Assembly (NCBI RefSeq): GCF_023343835.1
Contig: NC_064439.1
Coordinates: 40,665,508 to 40,729,507, forward strand
Reading direction: 5' to 3'
DNA from: Lagopus muta
Lineage: Eukaryota; Chordata; Aves; Galliformes; Phasianidae
DNA length: 64,000 bases
Of the stretch, positions 26,256 through 38,700 are shown in pieces (within the stretch, counting starts at the first letter, position 1; every line of letters begins with the position of its first letter). Position numbers and translations under genes: made by a program. A model generated the notes under the pieces. The model did not search any database. It had not been told where the DNA came from and saw only the letters and a program-made list of their open reading frames with translations.

Positions 26256-28734
26256 AAGATATTAAAGAGTATCAATCCCAATACTATAGAGCATGGTTCC
26301 CAAAATATCAGATCAAAGGTACAAGTCAGCAGCAATGGTGAATGGATAAACCGATTTTCTGCAGTTTGCACAGACTGGAGGAGGTGAAGAAGGGAGATTT
26401 GCAAAGGATTCAGTACCTAGAACCTCAGCCCTCCCCTCGGCGATGGGCACAGGCCAGAAGGCTGGAAGCCAGCAGCCCTTAGTGGGGGAGGAAACATGGT
26501 GAGGGGTTTTGCACTTGTCAGGACTTGAAGACATTAAATGATCCAGGGGAAAGATTCAGGAGATGGATAGAAAGCTGTACAAGCTGAAGAAACAGAGGTC
26601 TCCCACAGGTCTGGAATCCAACACATTCAGCTTGTGGACTGGGCCACCTCCAAGATTACTTTTCCTTTATGTTTCTTATGAAGAGCCCTCTTTGGCCTAC
26701 TTTTGGTGAACTGCCAAGTAATTTGCATTAATTTGCCTGACCAGCTGTAGTAACCCGCTTGTCCTCCCGTGGCCCTCATTATTCACCATTCTGCTGTGCT
26801 CTAAATGCAGAAAGGGCAGCGGGGTGAGCTCCAGCGAATTGCTGGAGATGCACCCTTAGCAGCTCTGCCACGCTGAACCGTTCTCACAGCTGGCTGATAT
26901 CTCACAGATTATTCTCCACCTGCCTGCCCTGCTTCTGAGGACACTCAGCTTCCCATAGACTCAAATCGATGTTTTTCTCATCTTTAAGGATAGAAATACG
27001 TAGTGTCGCAAGCTCTAAATGACCAAAAAAGAGTGAGAAATCTGTAGAAAATAAGGATCCCACTGCTCCCCCAGATCCTGATATCCTCCTTTGAAGTCAT
27101 TGGCTGAACTTATTGTTTTGGCAGTCAGAAGTCACCAAACGAATGGTGCAAATCTGAGCTATGGAAAATCCACTCGCTAGTGAGCAGCTTTCCCCAGTGG
27201 TGCTGCCTTCTCCAAGATGTGAACTTAAAACAAAATCATCAAGTCACCCCAAATTTGTCCTCATCCAAGTCCCTGCATTTTGGAGGATGGTGTGCTAAAT
27301 GCGAGGGGGAACACAGCGATGCAGTTGTACCACGCTGAGGCCATGTGGTGCAAAGTCAGTGCTGTGTGTCCAGGCTGCATGGTGCTGTGCATCTACGGAA
27401 TGCATGGCACGTTGCATCTGTGAGCAGCATGCTGGAATGCAATGTGGGAATATTTAGGTACTCAGCAAACTGGGTGACACCGTGGATCACTTCACTGGAA
27501 GTTCTGAAGATATTTCCATCCATCTCCCCATTAATCTGGCTTTTGAAGTCCATCGTGAGATCTGCATCCTACTTCATCCAGGTCAAAAAGGCCGGCTGAT
27601 TCCAAAAGATGTTCACTTTCCTCGCTTTCTGGAGCACAGGCTGCATACACCTTTAATGCTCAGTGACCTTTGGAAAACAATATTTCTTTCATCTCAGCTA
27701 TAGACGTGCTGGCAGGAGCGGAGAACTGTGAGCTGCGCTTGGAGCCAACCAGCTGGATGTGGGCAGCCTGGGGGTAAGGGTGGAGAAAGCAGGCAGCATC
27801 TGCCTTCACACACTGCCTTGTGCAAAGAGGCTGGCATGGTTCAGCTCCTGCTGCCTTCATCAGGAAGCACATACCTGCATTGCTCTCACCTATCACTGGC
27901 TACACTTTCATCATTGCTTACCAATGGACCTGTGCAGCCTGCGTTGGCAAATGGGGGTGTGTTATCACTTGCTTTATTAAGAGGTGAAATGTTTGATTTT
28001 GTGAAGACCTGAATATCATAACACACCATAGACTCTTCAGGCAAACAAATAGGATTTCTTGACAATTTGCTGTCCTTTATTGTACTGAAAGGGCACAGAG
28101 ATGCAGACTGTTCCTGATTTTCAGATGAATTGCTCCTCTGGTGTAAAAGATACTCTCATAATAGTCCCAAATTAGCTGATTGCTTGAAGTGCCAGAATAC
28201 TTAATGCTCTGCTATTTTAAACATATGGAAATTGATTCAACACTTATCATCTATTTAGAGATGTAAATTTATTGAAAAAGATGCCACTTCTTCCTCAGCT
28301 CCAGGCAAGCTCCGACGATTGGTTTTCTGGGCACAGGCAGGTTTTTACAAGGCCCAGTGATTTTAACTGTGGTAATTTACATTCTTTCTAAAGGCAGAAG
28401 TAAAGGAAAATTGACTGTATTATCTACAGAGGAAATAACCCATCAATACGAGCACTGGTGTAAACTGACACGGCTATGGCTGTATCTGCTATGTTGTACC
28501 ATGAGGACCTTATAGCAGGCACAGACACTGACCCAGGCTTGGGCACAAGCTCCTCTCACAGCTGCTCTGGCAGTAGGGCCCACACCGACATCGGCAGCGT
28601 GGGCTTCTGTCACTGCAGCACTGGGACACAGTCATAGGAAATGATGGAGTGCTAGCAGTGACTGCTGTCACACTGGAAGGGTGAAGACACAGAGGGCAAA
28701 TACAGCTAATGGACAGCATCCAAAGGAGGCTATA

Positions 28735-29152
28735 GAGATGGAGAAGGGTCTAGAGGGCAATGTGAGGAGTGGCTGAGCTCCCTGTGTTTGCTCAGCGCAG
28801 AGCGGAGGAGCTGAGGGCAGGCCTCATGGCGGCTGCAGCTGCTCACAGGGAGCAGAGGGGCAGCGCTGAGCTCTGCTCTGTGTGACAGCGACCAGACACA
28901 AGAGAATGGAGCTGTGCCAGGAGAGGGACAGCTGGGGGTGAGGGACAGGGTCTGTGCCAGAGGGTGGTGGGCATGGAGCAGCCTGCCCAGGGCTGTGGGC
29001 ACGGCACTGAGTGCTGGAGCTCAAGGTGCATTTGGACGGTGCTCTCAGACATTGGGTTTGGGTTTTGGGTGGTGCTGTGTGGAGCCAAGATTGGACTCGA
29101 TGGTTCTTGTGGGTCCCTTCCAGCTCAGAATATTCTGTGATTCCGTGGTTCT
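28735..29152 (+). mobile_element. CR1 3' fragment
   Basis: Reads GAAGGGTCTAGAGGGCAATG through GGAGCAGCCTGCCCAGGGCT to TTCCAGCTCAGAATATTCTG and GTGATTCCGTGGTTCT. It belongs to the same subgroup as the tails at 23655 and 54785 (…GTGTGGAGCCAAGA…). Confidence 0.9.
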
Positions 29153-30224
29153 AAGGCAGGCACCCCTTAGAAAAGGGATCTGTGTTCCCATGTAATGCAG
29201 CCAGAGCTGCTGAAAGCACAAAGCATCCAGCATTTATCTGCAATCCCTGCAATGGCAAGCCCTAGGGCTAAAGGCAGACATGCGAGGTCAGGATGGGGTG
29301 AGAAAATATGTGGCCGGCCTGGTTGTAGCTCTGCCTCTGGATCCTTCCTTTGGATTTGGTGCAGTCACCTTACATCTCACATAACAGTCAGATGGAGATT
29401 CATGTGCATTCCACAGGAATGTTGTTCATGCTTTAACATTTGTGAAAATAGGAGTTTCTCAGCTATTTAATCATGTGTTATTATTCAGCATGATTCATCT
29501 ACTAATACCATGGCTATAAAGTTTAATGTTGTGCTCCTGGGATCCAGCAGCATTTTTTAATGTGCTTCTTCTCCTGGTATTTTCACAGAGGGGCTGGCGC
29601 AGTGTTAGAGAGCACTTACACAGTGAATGCCCCAGCCATCTCCACTCACTGTGCTCTGGTTTGCATCACGAAAAGGGCTCACAGAGTGGATTCCTCTCGT
29701 ATGAAAGGCACATGGTGTGAACAGTGCAAACTCAGCAGCCTCCTGCGTTATGGACCCATTTCCAGGCTGTACTGCTCACCAGCACAGGCACAGCTGTAGT
29801 GTATTTACTGCACCGTAGAGACTCCTGATGGCATTTGGAAAGTGAGTGGATGGGCTGGATTCATTAACTGCAAAGCCCAGTCTCTTGACTAGCTAATATC
29901 TAATTGAAGACTTTATTTTCTTGACACCTGCCTTTTTATGATGCTGCCTTCAGCCTCAGTAGCACAGAAAGAAACTGGGTGCTGTTCTCAGTGTATAAAG
30001 CACTTTAAACTTTATCCCAGCCATGTCCCAAGTGCAGCCTGGCCCAGCCCACCCTGCAGCTGCCCCTTGCCATCATGGCAGTGGCTCGCCCAACAACAAC
30101 TACACAGTAGTGTGCTATTAACACTGTGCTGACTGAAACCAAGACACAAGTAGAATTATTATACTTCTTATATCTGTCGTCATTTCCATGGAAATAAATA
30201 GGAGGCATTACTTTTGGAGAACCC

Positions 30225-30298
30225 TACGTATATTCGGCCCAAAACAATTCCTCCTCACTCAGTGCAGTGCAGGCAGGCCAGCAGGTTGGACAGCCATG
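30225..30298 (+). mobile_element. 3' end fragment of the same hAT/Charlie family
   Basis: The sequence CGGCCCAAAACAATTCCTCC through AGGTTGGACAGCCATG matches the right end of the element at 41849-43227, including its terminal repeat. No matching left end was found upstream, so this is a truncated or diverged copy. Confidence 0.6.
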
Positions 30299-31807
30299 CT
30301 TTTGCATTAACCTGAAGAAACTAATGTGCAGTAAACCAGGGCTACTATAGAACTCTTTTTGGAAGTAAATGCTCTGGAGGCCAGGTTCAGTCAGTATCCT
30401 CCAGTGGGATGTGGGGATCTCCTTTGTCTTAAGGCCAACACGAGCTTGGTTGTTTTTGTCAAGGGTTATAAAGGGTGGCAGTAGGAAAATGCTAAGGATG
30501 GGTCATAGCTGTGGAAGAAAAAGCCAACCCCCCAAGTTACAAAGGGGTCTTGGTAGAGTTTAGAGGTTGGCTGTGGTTGTGTGGAAGTGAAAAATTGCTT
30601 CTCATTTACAACGTGCAGGGAAAGCTTTCCTACAGATTAGGCCATGCAAAACTGTGCCTCATATAGGGTGGCTTGCACATGGATGCCCATGGATAGAACT
30701 GTTTTCACAAAAGTTCAAGAGAATTAAAATCACAGAGGGAATGATGAGGATTCAAAAATGCATGCAAATTAATCTTCTGAATGGAAATGCTACTCAAGAG
30801 AAACAGAGAGAGATGTCCAAGAGTTCCCAAATGAATCAGGAGCCCGTGCTTCTCTGAGTGTCAACATTTTCCTAACCCGCTCTCTTCAGATGACACCCAT
30901 GGACTCACAAATGGAGCCTGAGGCCAGAAGATCCAGGCTTCTCAGAGCTAATCCCAAAGCTGATACCACGCGGTAAGACCCTTCTCCTGCTGGCAGGCTG
31001 CAACAGTCAGTTGCAAATGTATTTGCTCTAGGTTGTCGGTGCGGTCTCCTTGGAAGTTAGACATGGTTACTTTTGAAAATATGACACATCTGTGACTTAG
31101 AAAGCCAGTTTTCAGCAGTTGTTTAGAAAGTTTCAAGCGTTGTTAAAGTAGCTGGAATCACAGCCTTGTTTATACAAAAGAAAATCTGAACATTTCTAAC
31201 CCCCACACTAAACTGGAAGAAGAGTGCATCTTTTTTGCTGTGTTTAAGGAAGCTTCAGCCATTGCCCTTGGTGTTTATGGTACAGCAATGCACTGATTTG
31301 GCAGCACTTTGGCCAAAGACTTGAAGTGCAAAAAGTACAGTCCATCGGGTGCATTTTGCTGTATGACACCAGAAGATGTACCAGAATTTACAGATTTGAT
31401 GAGATTTCAAGCCAAATTATACAGGATTCCTGCCAAGAAATCCCGTAATTTGTCTGATTTATTTAGTCAGCAATGGTTTTAAAACACATGGTCCAACTGC
31501 AACCCAACAGCACACAGAAAAAAAGAAGTCAGCCTTGTTCTGGCACCTGCTCCCACCCACAAAAGGCCAAAATGTCACGTGTGGGCACACAAAACCCACT
31601 GGCAGCACTAAATGAAACAGCAGCATCAACTGTCTCACCAAAATTCTTGGTCACATCCCTTTAGCAAGACGTTTTTAAGTGGCCTCCAATACTTGTGGTG
31701 AATTTTACTTATAATAGTGATGCTAAATGCATGCAGCTAGCGCAGGCCAAGGCTCAGTGAGAGAACACCCTCACAGTAGTAGTAGGAGCTCAAGGGCCTT
31801 TCCCCTC

Positions 31808-32020
31808 CCATGGAATCAATAGTATTGGATGGTCCTTAAAGACCACCTAGTCCAGCTGAACAGGGACACCTACAGCCCCACCAGGTGCTCAGAGCCCAGC
31901 AGACTGACCTTGGGTGTCTCCAGGAACGGGGCACCCACCTCCTCTCTGGGCAACCCGTGCCAGTGCACCATCAGCCTCACTGTAGAAAGCTACCTCCTGA
32001 TGTCTGCCCTTACAGAAGCC
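31808..32020 (-). mobile_element. CR1 3' fragment, minus orientation
   Basis: Diverged tail, then GTCCAGCTGAACAGGGACAC and GGGCAACCCGTGCCAGTGCA. Confidence 0.85.
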
Positions 32021-33867
32021 AGAGCTGGGTTCAGTCAGCTTATCTCCTCAGGACAAGATTTGGGTGCACAAAGTACGCTGACATCCAACTACTTCAGATT
32101 TACTCGTTTGTCCCAATGATTCCCCAACATCTCAGCTTTTGTTTCGACACTACTTTTATTTTCCTTTCCTATCTACGGACTGCGGATACAAGGGTAATAA
32201 AAACCTCTGAACAACCAAGTGAATTTAACACATCACCACTCGTTGTTACCTGAGAAAATCAGGCGATTACTGATAATAAGTACTCTCCATTACATGCAAT
32301 TCCAGGCTTCATTTCTCTTAGTTTGCAAATTAAAAAATAAAGAAATACATGCATGGATTGTTGAACTTCATTTTTATTCACGTAAATAGACTTTGAAGGA
32401 GGAAAGAAGACTATAAAGCTTTGCCCAGCAAACTGATTTTATACATAACCACAAGCAGGCACATGGCTAGTCTGTAAAAATGCAAATTGTGAAGATCAGT
32501 CTCGGCACAATGCCTCAAAATTGGAGCATCACCCCTCTGAGTTATTCTGAGCAACGCTCAAGAATACTATGATTCCCCTATTAGTTCTTCTCAACAAGCC
32601 AATCTTTTATATTTGCATTAAAGAAATGAAAAAGTAACTGTATGGATTCAAGGAGATTGTCATAAATTACAGTTTAAATCATTATTGACTATCAGTACTA
32701 AAACAATTCTAGTTAAGGGAAAAGTCATGAGCAGGCCCTGTTTGCTGGTGAAGTCTTAAGGCAAGTCAAAGCACTGCAGTGGTGGAAGACACTGAACGGA
32801 AGAAACCATCAGAGACTAATGCTGACCTCACCAAAGCCAGTGGGCAGCTCTCCCATGAGCGTGAAGAAGTGTTTACTTTGATTCAATTCATTCTGATAAT
32901 TGCATTCCATACGCATTGTTTTTTCGCATTGAAACTAATTGTCGTATAAAAGTGTTTATGAGTAAAAAATTAGCCTAAGGTGCTAAGACCTGCTAGTGCT
33001 AAGATAGAACCATCTGGAACACTTTGCTCCATTAAGAGGTTTCATCAAAAAGTATTTTAGCCCATTTATTTCTCTAGCCTGTTAAATATATCCCCAGTCA
33101 ACTAACTCAAAGAGTTCTAAATAACCGCTTTTCTGCAAGTTACTTCAATTCCCATTTCCATCCGAATAGAACTTGCTGCAAATCACCAACAACAGATAAG
33201 TAACATTTAGGGCTCCTCAGCATACAAGACACCAAACTTTGGGAGCCCCATCAAAACATCAGGCTGGCAATAGCTTTAACACTGACGTTCATTAAAGGAC
33301 ACATAACGAGGGGGCGGCTGGCTTCTCTGCCCTACGAGCTGCCCACCAATGCTTCCACAGGGCTGACCTCCATCAGACACACCACGTACCTGTGGGCAGG
33401 GCACATTCTAGAAAGCTTCTCAGGGAGGAGATGCCTGGAGCCACTTGTGATAGTGGGAGGGAGGGGACAGGCCGGTCCCACACAGGCAGGGACTGCCCTA
33501 CAGCCATGACCAAGCTGTGGGCCGCCACGTTTCTCACCAGCCCAATGGGAGCCGTTTGTCGCAGCCTGGGAGCGCGGCACGCGGCTGAAATGCTCACAAG
33601 CTGCAATCCTGACACAACACACCTCCAGGGGACACAAAGGGTGGCTGAAATGTAGCAGCGATCGGCATCTGTATGGAAATATGCTGCTGTGGTTGGAGGG
33701 GAGGAAATGGGAGGTAACCATAAACCATGACCTTGGGTACAAACACAAAGCAAGGCAGAAACTGACTGCGAATAAAGCTTTCCTGCTTGCTGATTTAAAC
33801 CACAGTTGAAGTGGTGATTCAAATCAGTGCAGCCCGCTGTTGTCTTATCCTCGTAAGTTCCACGTAT

Positions 33868-33873
33868 TTTATT
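33868..33873 (-). terminator. Poly(A) signal AATAAA, candidate for EAF1
   Basis: Minus-strand AATAAA preceded by TGTATG and followed by ACGTGG-type sequence, about 1.83 kb after the EAF1 stop. Confidence 0.4.
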
Positions 33874-34848
33874 CATACATAATTAGTAAACTTCCTATGA
33901 CGTGTCCTGGATTTTAGAGTGTATGTGCAGCCAATGACTGAGGCAAAGAAAACATCTCACTGCTGCTTTTCTTTTAAGCACAAGCAGTAATACTGTGAGC
34001 ACATTTACTCACAGAAGAATAGGAGAAAAAAAAAAAAACCAAAAACCCCAAACAAATCACATCAGCTGTGGCTTTACATCAAGTATATTTCATAATTGTA
34101 TGTTAAAATATGTACCCACATCATAAAACACTTTAAAAAAACAATTATTTTTAAACGTTATGTACAGTAATGCAAAAATATGCCTAAATATGTATCGAAT
34201 GCAAAAAAATAAACCATTTAATAAAATCTCCCTTCCAATGACACCCTGCTCTTCGATACCTTAAAAAAAAAAGGAAAGAGCTCGGTAAACAAACAGGAGT
34301 TACAACACAAACTATCAGACAAAAGCAGTGCAAAGCAGACATTAAAGAATGGAGAGGCATCCAATCCAGTTTAATTCCAACTGGATTACACCACAACTGC
34401 AGTGTCACTCAGCCTACATCACTTGAATTTGGGGTTTAAAAAGTTAGCCTTGTGCTCAAGATTAAGAGGCTGCCCTGGAACTCATTTCCATCAGAGCAAG
34501 AAGTTAATGATAATCCAGCTGAGCACCCTTTAAGCCCCCTTAAACAGGGGTGAATTTCATGGTAAGCAAACATTTCTTGCTCTGTGTAATTCTGCCAAGC
34601 ACGGAGATCACATCCAACAAATAGTATGGACTAAAGTCTACCTGGAAGCTGTGGTGGGAGAAAGGCTCGTGCTGTTTCACAGTTGCTTCGTCATCTCCTC
34701 TTTCTGCATCCTTTAGGAAACTGCAAACAAGGCTCTGGGTCTTACCATTTCAGCAAGTCCATTATCTCCTATTTGTGACACTGCAATTTCATTGGCAATC
34801 ATGCTCCTACGTATTTCTAGGACTAAATGTCTGAATTAAATTAGGTGC

Positions 34849-34854
34849 TTTATT
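34849..34854 (-). terminator. Proximal poly(A) signal AATAAA, alternative for EAF1
   Basis: Minus-strand AATAAA about 0.85 kb after the EAF1 stop. Use of this site would give a short 3' UTR isoform. Confidence 0.3.
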
Positions 34855-35334
34855 TGCATGAGAAAATGCTGATCTGGATCTCACTTGGATGTGCTCAGGT
34901 GACTGACGTATATCCTATATCATGCTAGAGTAGCTGCCCTCAGAGCACAGCTGACCTGTATGTGAAATATAGCTCTTCTTTGTAAAAGCAATCTGAAGAG
35001 GTTTCAGTATTGCTCCCTATGTGAGAGGTGGCAGGAAGCTCCATTTAAAGACCTGCTTATAAGGCACTGGTGCAGCAAGGTTTGTGACAAACATGGTTTT
35101 ATGATTTATCCTTTCCAACTATTGAAAAGTATATCCTTTAAATCAATCATAAATAGCAATAAAAACACATTAGAAAAGTCCCAAATCAAATAAATCAACT
35201 TAGTGTTGATGCTTAATTTATAACAGTCCCACTTCAGTGCACACTCTAGGTTCTGCATGGTTGTTGTTGTTTTTTTAAACTCATTGTTGGCACGCACTCA
35301 CCCTATATTACAAAAGCCCCCCAACAAAGACACA

Positions 35335-35376
35335 ATGGGCTGAATATCTTCCACTATGGACTGAATATCTCCTACA
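35335..35376. repeat. Two-copy 21-bp tandem duplication in the putative EAF1 3' UTR
   Basis: ATGGGCTGAATATCTTCCAC and ATGGACTGAATATCTCCTAC occur in tandem. Confidence 0.8.
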
Positions 35377-35704
35377 AATAAGAAATTTTCTGATGACATG
35401 ATGAAGTTACATGTTAAGCTTACAAATAATGAACAGATAAGAACACAGGGGCATATACTGGCTTCCCCACTGTACACACCTATGTAAAGCTTTTAAAGAA
35501 TAAGAATATACACAAAATATACACTCAATTTGCAAAGTAAAACAGCCCTCAACATCTGATATTTTACAAAGTTACACATTCCTTCTATTAAAATTCAACA
35601 TGTGGAAGTATTCCTGTGCCAGATCCTCTTTGTAAGCAATATGATCACTTCAAGGTAATTTAGTTCTTCATGTATATGTAAGAGAAGCAGGAAAAGCTCA
35701 GCTT

Positions 35705-38700
35705 CTAGTCATCACTGTCACTCCCAGATTCACTCAACTGCAAGTCATTTCCTACGGGAAACAAAAACAACAAAACACAAGAAGTGGGTAGGCACATTTA
35801 ATTGCAATCAAACCAAAGTACAGCCACATGTACACTACAAGATAAAAATAAGCACAAGAACTGAATGCAAACGTCATCTCTGTTTAAGGGAGTTGTTCAC
35901 CATGCCCAAGAGCATTAAGAACTGCACAGGGCTCATACACACCCTGATCCAGGTCCGACACAGCCACGTAATCTGCTCCCCAGTGGGAGGACAGCACTCC
36001 CTTTGCTAGCAGCTGCAGAAGGCATCCCACAGCATCCACCCACCAATTTCCTCTATACAGCTCTGGGACAAGGCATTGAGGAACACACTGATTTCACCCA
36101 AGTGTTACCTCAGGCATTCGCTACTGTCAGGAACACTGTCTGCCTTTGCCAGTTTACCAGCAAGCCTTTTCAGTACCATCTGTATAATACCTAAACTTGT
36201 CCTGAAGCTGGAAACCCTACATTTATCTGCATTTGAACTCTCCCAGTTCCCTTTTTGTGGATTGCAAGAGATGTACTCAAACATGCCTCAGGAGAAATTT
36301 AAAATAAATTATGATAAATAAGTTATGGTTTCTTATAAATGTAGTATTTTAAGTCCACTGAACCTGATCCAGCGTAAAGCCTAATCCGTGTTTTCACATT
36401 ACAGTAATTCTTACCCTCCAGTGCACCATGTCCACCTGCACTAATGTTCTGCTGTTCACTCTTTCTACTTGGAGGCCTGAATTGAGACTCAGCATGGTCA
36501 ACAGGGGTCACCATGCCGATGCCCACAGGTTTTAGACCAGACTGAAGCAATCTCCACAGCTTCAGATACGTCTCAGCCTTCTCTTAAAAAAAAACAACAC
36601 ACCTGTCCACATACTTCAGCCATTGCACCTCTTTGGGATTACTGTTGGGTAAACTGTACTTCATGGAGCTAGCTTAACATGCTAGATAAGTGTCTCAAGC
36701 AGCTTCCCAGAGAAATAAGACAGAAGCTTTACTTACGGAGCGTGCTCATGAGCTGATTGCTTCCTTGTGGCCTGCTGGTGCCGTTAGCAACAGCATTCCT
36801 ATTGTTATACTGCTGGTGAGGTGGCTGGGAAGGGGAAACATGTGCTAGCTCTTCCCCCTCACTGCTGGAGCTTTCATCTTCGCTTCCAGATGAGCTTTCT
36901 GAGTCCGATGAGCTGCTTCCACTGCTGCTACTCATCTGCTCAATAATTTCAACCTCTGCTCTCAGCTCTGAAATGAAAGGACACTGATCTGGTTGGAACC
37001 ATGAATAAGCCTCATGGAATTTGGGAAAAGAATACGAAAATGCAATCGTTTTGTCAAGTACAATTTATAACATCAAAATAGCTCATATGAAAAAGAGAGA
37101 GTCAGGAAAGAAGAAACAAACCATCCCGACATTTTTTCAACCCAGTTGTTGCAGCTGAATTAGAAGAACAGCAAAGTTTAGTGCCACAAAACCTTCATTT
37201 CTGTTATTATTACTTTTAAACTTTACACTTACAAAAACACTTCCTGCTTCATTATTTTCCCACAAGATTTTATGCTTTAAATACAAACTAAACACATTTT
37301 CTCAATGAGCCTTACAGGCCAAAAGCCAGCCCTTTTTTTTTTTTTTTTTTTAAAAGCATTTAAACATGCAGGACTCTAAATTCTGGTAGAAGTCAGTGAC
37401 ATTTAGGCTTCTGGTAAATGCAAAGAGAGAGAGAAAGCATAGGCATATGACCACAACAGAAGCTGCTTTGACTTAAGAGTGTATGAAACTGCTCCAGCAC
37501 AAAGTCACACAGCTCATTTTAAAGAAACTCAGGAAACAGATAAATGACATCAGGTAACTTAGCAGTGGGACAGGCAAGAACAGATGAGAACCTTCACACA
37601 CTGGAGAGTAGTGACAGTGGTGCCATAGAGCTAACAAGTAGCCATGGAAAACGGACTGCTCTGAAACTGGGAAGTTATTCAAGTCAGTCACACTTCACTT
37701 TATGGTTACCAGCATAAAGAAATAGTGGAATAGCATGACAGCCTCATCAGCAAAAGTTGGTGCTGGCTGAACAACTGGTTACTGTGCAGACTTTAAGGTA
37801 AGTCACAAACCATTCCACATTGTTAAATTTGTTGTAATTACAAACTCTGTTAGAGGAATATTTTTTTTTTTCCTGTATCTATGCACAAAGCTGAGTATCT
37901 AACTACTTACTTCATGTAGGAAGGTTTCCAGGAAGGAACAATATTCACATGTGTTATTCAAAGTATAAGAAACCATCAAAATTTAGGCTCTCATTGTGCT
38001 AGCAGTTCTACACCCACAAGGTAAGAACTCAGTGCTTGTCCTGGACAACTTAAGGGCTAAAGAAAAAAGGATGAAAGAAGAGACAACAGAAACACAATTG
38101 TGCCTACCCAACAAATGGAGAACTGACACTAGGAGTAATTTACCTTAGATCAGTCTTGAGAGTTACTCAGACTGAGATGAAGCACAACTCCTGAGCTAGG
38201 GACATCTTCCTGATATGGCATACCCAGAGCATACAAAGCAAGTCCCTCCTTCATGTAAAAATGGCACAGTTTTAATTCTTACTGTCTTCAGACCACGCAC
38301 AAGTAAATGCGAACAACTGGAACTCTTCTGTTTTTTAATAAGATCAGTTTTCCTTGGGCTGCTTAACACTTCAGTGTAACAGCTAAGTTTTCAGCCTCCA
38401 CATAATTTGCTGGCAGGAGTTCCCCTAGCTCAGCAGGTATTGCTTTCAGAAATTAACTTATCCTTTGCCTGTTCTGAAGCTGCTACTTTTCAATTTCAAA
38501 GTTCAGAGCTCAATTTCAAGTGCTATAGCTATATTGAATTAGAGACAAGGAAGGCATATTGAAAGAGAACAACTGTATTACTAACTCCAGCTGGGTATTT
38601 AGTGATAATGGGGTTGTTCCTCAAGTCCACTTCCTGAAGTGAGATCCCCGACTAGATCAACTGTGGTTTTTGTGCTTTATTAGTATGCCAGGCAAAATTT

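Larger units (their letters stand above)
24800..32350. other. Intergenic region between the MTURN promoter and the EAF1 3' end
   Basis: Contains four CR1 fragments and a hAT fragment, but no exon I can support. COLQ, which follows EAF1 in human, was looked for (collagen Gly-X-Y repeats) and is not visible here. Confidence 0.7.
33850..35704 (-). other. EAF1: EAF1 3' UTR (candidate)
   Basis: AT-rich, ORF-poor sequence after the EAF1 stop (35707-35705). Minus-strand AATAAA signals lie at 34854-34849 and 33873-33868; the latter has TGTATG directly upstream and GT-containing sequence downstream. Another AATAAA lies further on near 32,371. EAF1 mRNAs in other vertebrates have long 3' UTRs, so any of these could be used. 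A 21-bp tandem duplication sits at 35335-35376. Confidence 0.45.

Noticed and set aside
24800-32350. COLQ expected next to EAF1 from human gene order
   Set aside because: No Gly-X-Y coding repeats or other COLQ-like exon found on either strand.
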